In this document: positions 1-8,526 of the stretch, one piece after another
Numbering within the stretch: position 1 is the stretch's first letter
How the letters are laid out: each line of letters starts with the position of its first letter
Made by a program: the position numbers and the translations under genes
Notes under the pieces: model-generated
What the model was told of the DNA's origin: nothing
Databases searched by the model: none
What the model saw: only the letters and a program-made list of their open reading frames with translations
Assembly (NCBI GenBank): GCA_025054775.1
Contig: JANWZA010000059.1
Location: 1-64,000 of the forward strand
DNA length: 64,000 nt
From: Microscillaceae bacterium
GTDB taxonomy: Bacteria > Bacteroidota > Bacteroidia > Cytophagales > Microscillaceae
Direction of reading: 5' to 3'

Positions 1-1
1 A

Positions 2-301
2 AAAGGAGAAGCCGTGAGCGTGGAACTCAAAAATTTCATTCTCCCGCCTGACGATATTCCCCAAGATATTCAGCAAAGCATTACGCATTGGAGCCAATGG
101 ATAGACTATTGGAGCATAGATTGGAACTTCCGCAACGATACCTTCCACAACGAGTGGCAAAGCTATCGTACTCGGCAAAACCCTAAGATAAAACTCCAAG
201 CCAGTAATGTGTATGAGTCGAAAGGGAGCTATACCATCTTGGTGAAAGTAATTGATATACTGGGTAATGATACCACAAAGGCACTCTCCGTTCAAGTATA
301 A
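2..301 (+). CDS. C-terminal end of a probable site-specific DNA methyltransferase (5' end outside window)
   Basis: The frame is open from the left edge, so this is the last ~99 codons of a longer gene; the GTG at 14 is not a credible start. The visible part has a Trp/Tyr-rich segment (THWSQWIDYWSIDW), then YRTR, and ends in a beta-strand-rich PKD-like stretch with VKVIDILGNDTT. From memory this resembles the C-terminal tail of type III-like or orphan adenine methyltransferases. No catalytic motif (DPPY or FxGxG) lies in the visible part, so the assignment rests on tail resemblance only. Nothing follows on the same strand; the next gene, sodA, is convergent. Confidence 0.5.
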   Translation, partial: KGEAVSVELKNFILPPDDIPQDIQQSITHWSQWIDYWSIDWNFRNDTFHNEWQSYRTRQNPKIKLQASNVYESKGSYTILVKVIDILGNDTTKALSVQV

Positions 302-663
302 AAGTATACAAGAGGAAGGAAAGAAATGCGCTCTTTTCGTGAAGATTTTGTTACTTTTGAGAGAATAAAAAACAATAGCCCTAACCTAAAAGGTAGATAA
401 CAGTAATTCTATCTTATCGCTGAAATTACTCTCCACCATTCTTACGTAAAGTTTTATGTTCCATCTTTATTACGACCATTTCTTATTACCTCAACTTCAG
501 GGAAACAAGGAGAAGTTACTTTTTGACCGATAAGGCAAAAGTAACCCCCTTTTGTCTATTGGGCTAAATTTTTTATCAGGCATTTGATACCCCTAGAAAA
601 ACAAGTAGTGGTGAAATTACAAATTATACCTACACTACTTGTTTGCTCTTTGGTGAATTCAGA
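302..663. other. Intergenic region between convergent genes
   Basis: About 360 bases with no supportable gene. A 24-codon frame from the ATG at 327 is too short and featureless to call. The right part holds the sodA terminator, listed separately. The rest is AT-rich with no repeat or RNA fold that I recognise. Confidence 0.6.
596..644 (-). terminator. Rho-independent terminator of sodA
   Basis: An 11-bp perfect inverted repeat (AACAAGTAGTG at 600-610, CACTACTTGTT at 633-643) lies 20 bases past the sodA stop. On the minus strand the second arm runs into a T tract. It also faces the plus-strand gene ending at 301. Confidence 0.8.
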
Positions 664-1281
664 TTATTTTACTGCTAGATAGCGTTTGTTTACTTCTTCC
701 CAATTTACTACGTTCCAAAAAGTGGCTACGTAGTCAGCTCTACGGTTTTGGAATTTGAGATAGTAGGCATGTTCCCACACGTCAAGTCCTAAAATAGGGG
801 TTCCGTTGCAGTCTGTTACTACATCCATAAGAGGATTGTCTTGGTTAGGGGTAGAGCAGATTTTCAGTTCTCCGTTTTCTACGCAAAGCCAAGCCCATCC
901 TGAACCGAAGCGTGTTATTGCGGCTTTGCTGAACTCTTCTTTGAAGGACTCAAAAGAACCGAATTTTTGGTTAATAGCTTCGGCTAATTCACCTACGGGG
1001 GTGCGAGTCTCGCTGTTAGGATTGGGAGCGAGAATTTGCCAGAAGAGTGTATGGTTGTAATGCCCACCGCCATTATTACGTACCGCTGCAGAATGTTTGC
1101 TGACGTTGGCAAGTAATTCCTCTAAGGGAGCACTTTCCAAAGCAGTGCCTGCAATGGCATTGTTTAAGTTTGTTACATAGGTCTGATGATGTTTGCTATG
1201 ATGTATTTCCATGGTTTTGGCATCAAAGTGCGGTTCTAAGGCATCATAGCTATACGGAAGTGGTGCTAATTCAAAAGCCAT
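664..1281 (-). CDS. sodA: Superoxide dismutase [Mn]
   Basis: Converts superoxide to oxygen and hydrogen peroxide; probably cytoplasmic, since no signal peptide is visible. The 205-residue length is normal for the Fe/Mn family. Metal ligands are H27, H77 (in [11 protein letters not shown]), D167 and H171 (in LDVWEHAYY). A Gly-rich segment ahead of the second ligand and Q147 (PNQDNP) in the C-terminal half follow the Mn-type pattern rather than the Fe-type, though a cambialistic enzyme cannot be excluded. The gene is monocistronic with its own terminator. A -7-like box (TATTTTTG on the minus strand, 1330-1337) lies about 50 bases upstream, with a TTTG only at a long 23-base spacing. Confidence 0.96.
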   Translation of the reverse strand: MAFELAPLPYSYDALEPHFDAKTMEIHHSKHHQTYVTNLNNAIAGTALESAPLEELLANVSKHSAAVRNNGGGHYNHTLFWQILAPNPNSETRTPVGELAEAINQKFGSFESFKEEFSKAAITRFGSGWAWLCVENGELKICSTPNQDNPLMDVVTDCNGTPILGLDVWEHAYYLKFQNRRADYVATFWNVVNWEEVNKRYLAVK

Positions 1282-1637
1282 AAAAATTGTTTAAGTTTAG
1301 GTGGAACAAGTAAAGACAGTAAAAGTAAGCAAAAATAGTAAGAAATAGTAATTTCTGATTCAAAAAACGTTTTACATAGATTTTTGTTTGAGCAATTTTG
1401 GAATTTGATTTTGCATTCTGTTATTTACTACAAAACAAAAAAACCTTGCAGACAAGGTCTGTAAGGTTTTCAAACCATATAACCATGAAAACCTAACCAA
1501 CAAAATTGTTGTGTAGGAAAATCATGCTCTTTAAGGCTTTGACTTGTGCCAAAAACAACATCCATGGTATAAAACTTATGCTTATAGCAAAATACTGCAA
1601 ATAGTAAAGATAGGCTCCATTCTATTTATTTTTATTT
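1282..1637. other. Intergenic region between sodA and siaC
   Basis: About 355 bases holding the sodA leader with a -7-like box at 1330-1337 (minus strand) and the siaC terminator at 1432-1470. An 83-codon plus-strand frame starting at 1544 overlaps siaC antisense and is not coding-like. Nothing else recognised. Confidence 0.6.
1432..1470 (-). terminator. Rho-independent terminator downstream of siaB-siaC
   Basis: A 13-bp stem with one G-U pair (1440-1452 with 1458-1470, 5-base loop) is followed on the minus strand by a run of seven T. It lies about 170 bases past the siaC stop and is the only strong terminator for that transcript. Confidence 0.75.
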
Positions 1638-2027
1638 TTATGCTTCCTCTTGGTCAATTTCTACCATTTCAATTGGAATTTTTACAATTTGTTTCAAATC
1701 TTCTCCTGTTTGGAGCATGTCCTCGTCATCGGCGTCATAGAACCATCTTACTTGTGATTTGTGCCCTGCAAGGTATATTTTCTCTAATTTTTTGAGTATG
1801 CCCAAGATATACATAGAAGAGCTTGTATTGAAATAATCTAATTTGAAAGTTAGAAGTGTATTCGGTCTAGGTTCTGCGGCGTATCTATCTAACCAAGATA
1901 GCAAAGGCTCATAAAACTGATAAGAGTTTTCGGGGATAGATCGCCCTTTAATTTCCAAATTGCCTGTACTGGCATCAAAATTTACGTCAGGTGTTTTTGA
2001 TGTACCTCTGATGACAATGTTATCCAT
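1638..2027 (-). CDS. siaC: SiaC-family regulatory phosphoprotein (DUF1987)
   Basis: Small cytoplasmic regulator of 129 residues. The family signature is the segment LDYFNTSSS; Thr68 falls in FNTSSS, matching the threonine phosphorylated in Pseudomonas SiaC. The N-terminus (IRGTSKTPDVNFDASTG) and IKGRSIPENS also fit the family. In Pseudomonas, SiaC is phosphorylated by SiaB, dephosphorylated by the PP2C-like SiaA, and in its unphosphorylated form stimulates the diguanylate cyclase SiaD. Here siaB lies immediately upstream with a 7-base gap, but no GGDEF protein is in the window, so the output partner is unknown. The family call is firm; the phosphorylation site is by alignment of position. Confidence 0.85.
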   Translation of the reverse strand: MDNIVIRGTSKTPDVNFDASTGNLEIKGRSIPENSYQFYEPLLSWLDRYAAEPRPNTLLTFKLDYFNTSSSMYILGILKKLEKIYLAGHKSQVRWFYDADDEDMLQTGEDLKQIVKIPIEMVEIDQEEA

Positions 2028-2034
2028 ATTTTTA

Positions 2035-2715
2035 TCAACTAATTTCGTTATTAAGATTCAAATTAGACTTGTCAGGATCTACTTGTTCTGTCACTTGTAC
2101 CGATGGATGTTGCATAGTTACTACGTGATTAAAGTTTGGGTTAGCCTTTGTCTCACTTTCTTTGTTTTGTGGTTCTTGGTCTTTTACTTCTATTTGCATA
2201 GAAAATAGATACAAGCCGTTGTCTGACTCGGTGAACTTGTAGTGAATTTGATTCTTTGCTCTACGAGCAATGTCAATCAATCCTACTCCTGCTCCGCCAT
2301 GGGTAGGGAGTTCCTCTTTATTGAGGGCTTTGATATAGGTTTCATTCAGTTCTGCTTCAGTCATTCGGCTTATATCTTCTAGTTTTTTCTTTAGGTAATC
2401 AGCTTGGGCTTTGGTTACATAATTACCCGTAAAGATAGTAAAATTTTCCGAATTTTGCTGAATAACTAAAAAAGGCGATTCAACTACTGCTGTATGTTCT
2501 TCATTATCTACGGAGTAGTGGAAACTGTTTTGTAAACATTCTACCAAGATATTTACTACTTTTTTGCGGATTTTATTTTTTACTTTGCTTTTAGCAAGTC
2601 GTTTGTCTGCTAGTTGTACTAAAAGATCAATCAAATCTCCATCAATTGCTCCATTGTGAGACAATAAAATCCTCTCGTGTTGTAAAATATCGTAATATTT
2701 AGAAATGTCTAACAT
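2035..2715 (-). CDS. siaB: SiaB-family protein kinase
   Basis: A 226-residue GHKL-type kinase expected to phosphorylate SiaC. The ATP-binding fold is visible as an N box (LVECLQNSFHYS, about residues 57-68) and a glycine box (GGAGVGLIDIARRAK, about residues 140-155). There is no histidine-kinase dimerisation domain and no membrane segment. The last ~45 residues are polar and low in complexity. It is first gene of a two-gene unit with siaC. A -7-like box (TACCTTTG on the minus strand, 2819-2826) lies about 100 bases upstream. The PP2C partner needed for a full switch is not adjacent; the SpoIIE protein at 12.5-14.7 kb is a candidate. Confidence 0.8.
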   Translation of the reverse strand: MLDISKYYDILQHERILLSHNGAIDGDLIDLLVQLADKRLAKSKVKNKIRKKVVNILVECLQNSFHYSVDNEEHTAVVESPFLVIQQNSENFTIFTGNYVTKAQADYLKKKLEDISRMTEAELNETYIKALNKEELPTHGGAGVGLIDIARRAKNQIHYKFTESDNGLYLFSMQIEVKDQEPQNKESETKANPNFNHVVTMQHPSVQVTEQVDPDKSNLNLNNEIS

Positions 2716-2918
2716 AAAAATACAATACAGTATTGTTTCTCAAAGAGCTTTTAATCTTGATTGATTTGGATAGTACGTACATTGGTAGAATGTTTTTTTC
2801 AAACCCATATTTTGCTAGCAAAGGTAAGTATTTTTTGGTACAAAGTTGTAAAACAAGAAAAAGAAATTAGTTGAGTTCTCCTTCTGCTAAGAATATTACA
2901 AAAAATCATACCAAATTT

Positions 2919-3644
2919 TTACCAACTTTGTGCTAATGCATCTATTAAGTGCATTACTTGTATTTTTTTACGGTTTTTTTCTATATACCCTGCCAAATGC
3001 ATGAGGCAGGAATAATCCGTTGAAATTAGATAATCAGCTTGGGTAACAGAAGCATTATCTATTTTCTGCTCTGCCATTGCTACCGAAATTGCCTGAAATT
3101 TAACGGCAAATGTCCCACCGAAGCCGCAACAAACTTCGCTTTCGTGCATTTCTATCAGGGTTAGCCCTTCTATGTTCGCCAAGAGTTTGCGTGGGGCATA
3201 TTTTATGCCACATTCTCGCAAAGCACTGCAAGAGTCATGGTACGTAGCTATACCTTCCAAACGTGCATTTTCTATTTTTTCTACTCCTAGTACATCTACT
3301 AAAAATTCAGAAAATTCAAACAAGTTGCGTTGAATAGGATAGTACTTTGTTAATTCTTCTTTGGTGTGTAAAATATGGGCATAATGGTTGCGTATCATCC
3401 CCACACACGAGGCGGAAGGGCATACAATGTAACGGTTTTCGTGAGGAAAATCTATCAAAAATTTTTGTGCTAGCTGCCTTGCCAAATCAAAAAAACCTGC
3501 ATTATAGGTAGGTTGCCCACAACAGGTTTGCTGGGGATTGTAATTCACCTCACAACCTAAACTACGTAAAATTTTGACCATGTTCAGCCCCGTTTGGGGA
3601 AAAAATTGGTCTATAAAGCAGGGTATGAAAATATCAACTATCAT
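2919..3644 (-). CDS. LutA/YkgE-like (Fe-S)-binding protein
   Basis: A 241-residue protein with two CCG domains, as in LutA of the lactate-oxidising LutABC complex and the heterodisulfide reductase/GlpC superfamily. Cysteine motifs are C9, QTCCGQP (C41-C42), and later EVCCGFGGTF (C172-C173). LutA works with LutB and LutC in L-lactate to pyruvate oxidation, but neither partner is in the window. It follows the alcohol dehydrogenase gene by 37 bases on the same strand, so the two are probably co-transcribed, suggesting a role in redox metabolism of short alcohols or hydroxy acids. The exact substrate cannot be read from sequence. Confidence 0.8.
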   Translation of the reverse strand: MIVDIFIPCFIDQFFPQTGLNMVKILRSLGCEVNYNPQQTCCGQPTYNAGFFDLARQLAQKFLIDFPHENRYIVCPSASCVGMIRNHYAHILHTKEELTKYYPIQRNLFEFSEFLVDVLGVEKIENARLEGIATYHDSCSALRECGIKYAPRKLLANIEGLTLIEMHESEVCCGFGGTFAVKFQAISVAMAEQKIDNASVTQADYLISTDYSCLMHLAGYIEKNRKKIQVMHLIDALAQSW

Positions 3645-3681
3645 TTTAAGCAGAGTAACAAAAAAAGTTGCAAAGAAGAGA

Positions 3682-4827
3682 TTAGGACATGAGTTGAATT
3701 ATTTGCTCGTAATCGGTTTTCTTCATTTTGAAGAAGCTACCATTAGCGTTAGTTTGTACAAGGTTATCTAGAATAAGATTGTGCTTGTCAGGCAAAATAT
3801 TTACCTCACGCAAACGAATAGGTGTTTGAATATTTTGGTAAAACTCCTCTAAATGCTGAATAAAATCTTGTGCTTTTGCCGCAGGAGAGATTATTCTCTG
3901 TGCCAGCAAAGTGAGTTTAGACTCTATTTGTGGATAGAAATATTTGAGCCATGCAGGATACACAATAGAAAGTCCTGCTCCGTGAGGAATATCAAACAAT
4001 ACACTAAGCGTATGCTCTATGGCGTGGACGCCCCAGTCCCCCCCTTTTTTACCTGCACTAAGCGCGCCATTAAGGGCTACGGTAGCTAACCACATCAAGT
4101 TAGCACGAGCATCGTAATCATATAGGTTTTCCATTACTTTTATGCCGTATTCCATTGCCAAGCGTATCGCTTCAATTGTAAAGCTATCGCTCAAGGGTGA
4201 ATGGCTTTTATCAAAATATTGTTCTAAACAGTGTGAAATGAGATCTGCTATGCCATAAGCAGTATAATTAGCCGAAACGGAGTAAGTAAATTCAGGATCC
4301 AGAAATGAAACTTTGGGATACATCAAAGGGCTACCGTAACCTACTTTTTGCTTGGTGGCATCATTTTGTAAGACGGTAAACATATTCATTTCCGTACCCG
4401 TAGCAGCTAAGGTAAGTACTGCGAGAATAGGCAAGGCTCGTTGTGGTGCAGGGGCTTTGCGTATGTAAAAATCCCAAACTGAATGCTCAACGTAATAACC
4501 TACAGCAATAGCTTTGGCAGAGTCAATTACTGAACCACCTCCTACGGCAACAATCACCTCTGCCTTAAATGCTCGGGCTTGGGCTACGGCTCGGTCTGCA
4601 TCTTGGTAAATAGGATTGGATTTTATGCCCTCAAAGAGGCTATAAGTTACGTTAGCTTTTTCTAATTGAGCTAACACTTGGCTTAAAATACCATTCGTTT
4701 TTACAGAGCCTCTTCCTATCAATACCAAAGCCCGTGAGCCATATTGTGAAACCTCATGAGCTAATTTAGAAATACAGCCTTTGCCAAAAATAACTTTCGT
4801 AGGGTTGTAAGCAACAAAGTTTTCCAT
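3682..4827 (-). CDS. Iron-containing alcohol dehydrogenase (BdhA/YqhD type)
   Basis: Group III alcohol dehydrogenase of 381 residues, oxidising or reducing an alcohol/aldehyde pair with NAD(P). The nucleotide-binding GGGSVIDSAKAIA motif sits at about residues 96-108. Metal ligands are D195, H199 (GIADLISH), H268 (WGVHAIEH) and H282 (DIPHGAGL). Sequence and length fit the butanol dehydrogenase/YqhD branch. First gene of a probable operon with the LutA-like protein. A -7-like box (TATTTTTG, minus strand, 4869-4876) lies ~40 bases upstream, without a matching -33. Confidence 0.9.
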   Translation of the reverse strand: MENFVAYNPTKVIFGKGCISKLAHEVSQYGSRALVLIGRGSVKTNGILSQVLAQLEKANVTYSLFEGIKSNPIYQDADRAVAQARAFKAEVIVAVGGGSVIDSAKAIAVGYYVEHSVWDFYIRKAPAPQRALPILAVLTLAATGTEMNMFTVLQNDATKQKVGYGSPLMYPKVSFLDPEFTYSVSANYTAYGIADLISHCLEQYFDKSHSPLSDSFTIEAIRLAMEYGIKVMENLYDYDARANLMWLATVALNGALSAGKKGGDWGVHAIEHTLSVLFDIPHGAGLSIVYPAWLKYFYPQIESKLTLLAQRIISPAAKAQDFIQHLEEFYQNIQTPIRLREVNILPDKHNLILDNLVQTNANGSFFKMKKTDYEQIIQLMS

Positions 4828-5480
4828 TCACACAAAAGCAGAAACAATTAAAGTAATCTTATTTTGAGCAAAAATACGAAAATTATCCCGTATTTTTTCT
4901 TGAATAGAAAAGAGGTTTTATTTAATTCTTTCAAAACAAAGCAGTTGTTTATAGCATTTGTAGCTTGTAACAAAACTATGCGACTTTAGTTTGAGGTAAT
5001 ATACGAGTACGATTATTGTAAAACTCATAGGGTCTTCAAATGAAATAGCTTGCAAATTCAAATTCAAGTAAAACTTAACACAGATAGCAGAGGAGTTGAA
5101 AATTTAGTGCTATTAAACTTAAAGTCAAAGGCATAATAGAACAAAGCAGATTTTATTGCACAAATGCCCACACTTACATAGCAGCAGAGAGAGGATAAGC
5201 AATATTTCAACTTAATTAGAATTAGAATCAACTTAATTAGAAAAAAGTAATATTTTGACAATCAAATTTTTACAAATAAAAAAACGAAAAAATGAAAATC
5301 TTCAGTTTATTTTCACCTAACAGCTATTTTTATTTTTACAAAAAATTTAGTTGTTTTTTGTATAATTCAAAAACATTCCTTACTTTGCAGAATATTTCTA
5401 CATTTATGGATTACTCTGACTTGAATTGTACTTAAATTAAGATAAATAAATTTCATAATCTATTAAAAACTAATACTCAA
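4828..5480. other. Long intergenic region between divergent genes
   Basis: About 650 bases, very AT-rich. The left end carries the alcohol dehydrogenase leader, the right end the ompA promoter. A 65-codon minus-strand frame (5064-5261) is rich in Leu, Tyr and Cys, has no family resemblance and follows the AT bias, so I do not call it. Between about 4920 and 5340 I see no RNA fold or repeat that I recognise. Confidence 0.6.
5357..5387 (+). promoter_or_regulatory. Promoter of the OmpA/TSP3 gene
   Basis: TTTG at 5357-5360, a 19-base spacer, and TTACTTTG at 5380-5387 match the Bacteroidota -33/-7 promoter except for one base. The predicted start is about 5394, giving a leader of roughly 85 bases. 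Confidence 0.65.
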
Positions 5481-6926
5481 ATGATGAAAAAAATACTTCT
5501 ACTAACTATCTTTGGGATAGGGCTTGTAAACCTAACTATGCAAGTGCAAGCCCAAAATCGCGAAATGCCATGGGCAGTAGGTTTCAATTTTGCTTGGATT
5601 GATGCACAAGGAGGTATCAAATCCCCTATGTTTAAGCGAAAAGATAATTGGAATCAAGCCGCACAAATATCCGTAGCTAAATTTATCAATCCTTCGCTTA
5701 ATGTATATGCCTCCACAGCCATAGCAGAAATTAGCAAACCTAATACCCGTTTCGACAAAAATATTAGCTTCTTTAACCTTGACCTCGGCGCTCAATACCA
5801 TGCCGCTAACGGTTACCTCTTGAAAGAGAATCACTGGTTTGACCCTTTTATCTTTGTAGGGGCAGGTGTGAATACGTTAAGAAGCCAAAACAAATTTTTC
5901 TATAACGGAGGCTTAGGTGTAAATTTTTGGGTAAAAGATTTTTTTGCCATTACCGCACAAACCTCCTATAATGGTGTAAATAATTTCAAGGATTTAGATC
6001 GTTACTGGAACCATGCTATAGGAATTAAGTTTCGTATCGGTGATGTATTTGATACTGATGGCGATGGTATTATTGATAAATTTGATGAATGCCCCGAAGT
6101 AAAAGGACCTGAAGCCCTCAAAGGTTGCCCTGATACCGATAGCGATGGTATCGTGGATAAAGACGACGCTTGCCCCGATAAATTCGGTGTTCCCGAATTC
6201 AAAGGCTGTCCTGATACTGACAGCGACGGCATTGCCGATAGTGAGGACGAGTGCCCCGAAGTAAGAGGCACACCCGCTCTCAAAGGTTGCCCTGATGCAG
6301 ATAACGATGGAATAGCTGATAAAAATGACCAGTGCCCTTTTCAGAAAGGCATCCCAGAACTTAAAGGCTGCCCTGATACCGATAGCGATGGTATTGCCGA
6401 CAAAGACGACCTTTGCCCTACCCAGAAGGGACTTGCCGAATTTAAGGGTTGCCCTGATACTGACGGCGACGGCATTCCAGACCATGAAGACCAATGCCCT
6501 ATGCAAAAGGGAACTCGCGCTCGTAACGGATGTCCTGAGCCAGTAATTCCCAAAGAGAAAGAGAAAGAGGTGGAGGATGTGCTCTCCAAAGTAGCACACC
6601 GTATTCAATTTGAAACAGGTAGCGCCAAAATCACGCAAGAGTCCTATCCTGAGTTAGATAAAGCCCTAAGCATTATGAGGCAATATCCTAATGCTAAATT
6701 TATCATAGAAGGACATACTGACGACGTGGGAACCCCTGAGAGAAACAAAGTTCTTTCCCAAGAAAGAGCTGACGCAGTAAAAGCATATTTTGTAAGTAAA
6801 GGAATAGAAGAAAGCCGCTTACGTGCTATTGGCTATGGGCAAGACAGACCTGTTGTACCTAACAATAGCGAGGCAAATCGTGCTATCAATCGTAGAGTAG
6901 AAATGTTCTTGGATAAAGATAGATAG
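5481..6926 (+). CDS. OmpA-family outer membrane protein with thrombospondin type 3 repeats
   Basis: Outer-membrane protein of 481 residues. It has a signal peptide (about residues 1-25, ending QAQ), a beta-barrel-like region of ~165 residues, six calcium-binding TSP3 repeats of 27 residues each (191-352, pattern DTDxDGIxDxxDxCP), and a C-terminal OmpA domain binding peptidoglycan (EGHTDDVG, then NRAINRRVEMF). It probably links the outer membrane to the cell wall, with the repeats as a Ca-stiffened periplasmic rod. Two start codons lie in tandem (5481, 5484); either keeps the signal peptide. It stands alone with its own promoter and a downstream hairpin. Confidence 0.92.
   Translation: MMKKILLLTIFGIGLVNLTMQVQAQNREMPWAVGFNFAWIDAQGGIKSPMFKRKDNWNQAAQISVAKFINPSLNVYASTAIAEISKPNTRFDKNISFFNLDLGAQYHAANGYLLKENHWFDPFIFVGAGVNTLRSQNKFFYNGGLGVNFWVKDFFAITAQTSYNGVNNFKDLDRYWNHAIGIKFRIGDVFDTDGDGIIDKFDECPEVKGPEALKGCPDTDSDGIVDKDDACPDKFGVPEFKGCPDTDSDGIADSEDECPEVRGTPALKGCPDADNDGIADKNDQCPFQKGIPELKGCPDTDSDGIADKDDLCPTQKGLAEFKGCPDTDGDGIPDHEDQCPMQKGTRARNGCPEPVIPKEKEKEVEDVLSKVAHRIQFETGSAKITQESYPELDKALSIMRQYPNAKFIIEGHTDDVGTPERNKVLSQERADAVKAYFVSKGIEESRLRAIGYGQDRPVVPNNSEANRAINRRVEMFLDKDR
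6051..6536 (+). repeat. 81-bp tandem repeat array encoding six TSP3 units
   Basis: Six in-frame units of 81 bases within the OmpA gene. Each encodes DxDxDGIxDxxDxCP followed by a 12-residue linker ending GCP. Units differ at many third positions, so the array is old rather than a recent slippage product. Confidence 0.9.
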
Positions 6927-7052
6927 TTCAAATTTAATAACAGAACCTTCCTACAAAAAAATAATTCCTGAAAATCAATAGTTATACCTCAAAAGTTATA
7001 TCTCAAAACTTTTTGATCATAAACTTTGAGGCTTGAATAAGTAAACCTTAAA

Positions 7053-7083
7053 AACTTCAGCCCCTACGAGGTTGAAGTTTTTA
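7053..7083 (+). terminator. Rho-independent terminator after the OmpA gene
   Basis: AACTTCAGCC (7053-7062) pairs with GGTTGAAGTT (7070-7079) over 10 bp with one G-U, followed by T residues. It lies ~125 bases past the ompA stop. A TTG at 7072 that would lengthen the next gene sits inside this hairpin. Confidence 0.7.
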
Positions 7084-7107
7084 TATTTTATACCTTATAA
7101 GTTTGCC

Positions 7108-8304
7108 ATGAAACCTAAAATTTTGTATTTACATCAATATTTCAAGACACCACAAGAGGGTGGAGCTATACGTTCTTTTTATATTGCCCAAGCTCTCGCC
7201 CAAGCAGGTTTTGAAGTAGTAATTATTACCTCACATAATGAAAAAAAATGCAGAATTGCTCAAATACAAAATTTTGAAGTCAGATATTTACCTATTGCTT
7301 ATGATAATCACTTCAATACATTTACTCGCATAGCGGCTTTTCTAAAATTCTTGTTTCAAGCCTATTGCGAGGCAAAAAAAATTTCTAATGTCCGTTTAGT
7401 TTATGCTACTTCTACGCCACTTACCGTAGGAATTACCGCCTTATGGCTCAAATATTGGCACAAAAAAAAATATATCTTTGAAGTACGGGATTTGTGGCCT
7501 CAGGCTCCTATTGAAATGAGGGTTATTAGAAATAATTTGCTCAAAAAAATATTATATTGGTTAGAAAAAAAAATCTATCATCAAGCCGAAGCAGTGATCG
7601 CTCTCTCGCAAGGTATAGAGCAATATATTAGACAAAAGACTAATAAACCTGTTTACCTAATTCCTAATATGGCTGATAATGAAGTATTTAACCCTTGCAA
7701 TCAAAGTCAAAAATATGTTTTGCCACAACACAATTTCTTAAAAGATAAGTTTGTTGTAACTTATTTTGGTACGTTGGGTAAGGCAAATCACTTGAACTAT
7801 CTTTTAGAAATTGCTCGTATTGCCCAACAAAGACAATTTACTCAACTCTTTTTCTTAATTATTGGCAAAGGAGCAGAAGAAAAAAAGCTCAAAGCACAAG
7901 CCCAAACTTGGCAACTGCAAAACCTGCTTTTTATTGAGCACCAAAGCAAAACTAATTTGATTTATTTTCTAAACCTAACTTACGCTACTTATATCTCATT
8001 TTTAGATTTACCTGTATTGCAAACTACAAGCCCTAATAAATTTTTTGACTCCTTAGCCGCAGGCAAACTTTGTATCGTGAATGTGCAAGGTTGGCTTAAA
8101 GAACTAGTAGAGAAAAACGAATGTGGTTTTTATGCTCCACCACACCAACCTGAAGTTTTTTTAGAAAAAATAAGACCTTTTGTACAAAACCCTAATTTAT
8201 TAGCCCAGTACCAAGCTAATGCACAGAGATTAGCCCAAACTCAATTTGATAAAAATTTCCTCTGCCAAAAAGTAATTGAGGTTGTAAAAAAATTGACCAT
8301 ATAA
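7108..8304 (+). CDS. Glycosyltransferase family 4 (WbuB/WcaI-like)
   Basis: A 398-residue GT-B glycosyltransferase, probably adding a sugar to a cell-surface polysaccharide. The N-terminal acceptor domain starts KILYLHQYF and has the glycine loop PQEGGAIRS; FEVRDLWPQ is typical of the WbuB-like group. The C-terminal donor domain includes TYFGTLGKANHL and the E/D-rich SPNKFFDSLAAGK element. The ATG at 7108 is chosen because the alternative TTG at 7072 lies in a terminator hairpin and adds residues outside the fold. The gene is isolated, with no other surface-polysaccharide genes nearby, so the sugar is unknown. Confidence 0.85.
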   Translation: MKPKILYLHQYFKTPQEGGAIRSFYIAQALAQAGFEVVIITSHNEKKCRIAQIQNFEVRYLPIAYDNHFNTFTRIAAFLKFLFQAYCEAKKISNVRLVYATSTPLTVGITALWLKYWHKKKYIFEVRDLWPQAPIEMRVIRNNLLKKILYWLEKKIYHQAEAVIALSQGIEQYIRQKTNKPVYLIPNMADNEVFNPCNQSQKYVLPQHNFLKDKFVVTYFGTLGKANHLNYLLEIARIAQQRQFTQLFFLIIGKGAEEKKLKAQAQTWQLQNLLFIEHQSKTNLIYFLNLTYATYISFLDLPVLQTTSPNKFFDSLAAGKLCIVNVQGWLKELVEKNECGFYAPPHQPEVFLEKIRPFVQNPNLLAQYQANAQRLAQTQFDKNFLCQKVIEVVKKLTI

Positions 8305-8526
8305 TAAAAATAAAATCTAACCTTTTTCTCTAAAAATGCCAAATAAAATTTGGTTTTATATAAAAAAATCCAATTTACTCATAAACAAATTGCAAAAACA
8401 CAAAATAATAAAAAAAATTATTGGAATAATACAACTTTTTACCATGTTTTTACGTTTTACTGTTGCAGGTTAATTAAAAGACCTGTAGTGAATTACCTAA
8501 AACTTCCAATATTTTTCTTATTTCTC

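Noticed and set aside
5064-5261. 65-codon minus-strand frame in the long intergenic region
   Set aside because: Composition follows the AT bias (Leu, Ile, Tyr, Lys) and no family or promoter supports it.
6051-6536. Possible CRISPR-like array
   Set aside because: The 81-bp units are in-frame coding TSP3 repeats without unique spacers between short repeats.
5994-6638. 214-codon and shorter minus-strand frames over the OmpA/TSP3 repeats
   Set aside because: They are antisense shadows produced by the periodic repeat; the residues mirror the repeat and no domain is seen.
7072-7107. TTG start extending the GT4 gene by 12 codons
   Set aside because: The TTG lies inside a terminator hairpin and the added residues are outside the fold.
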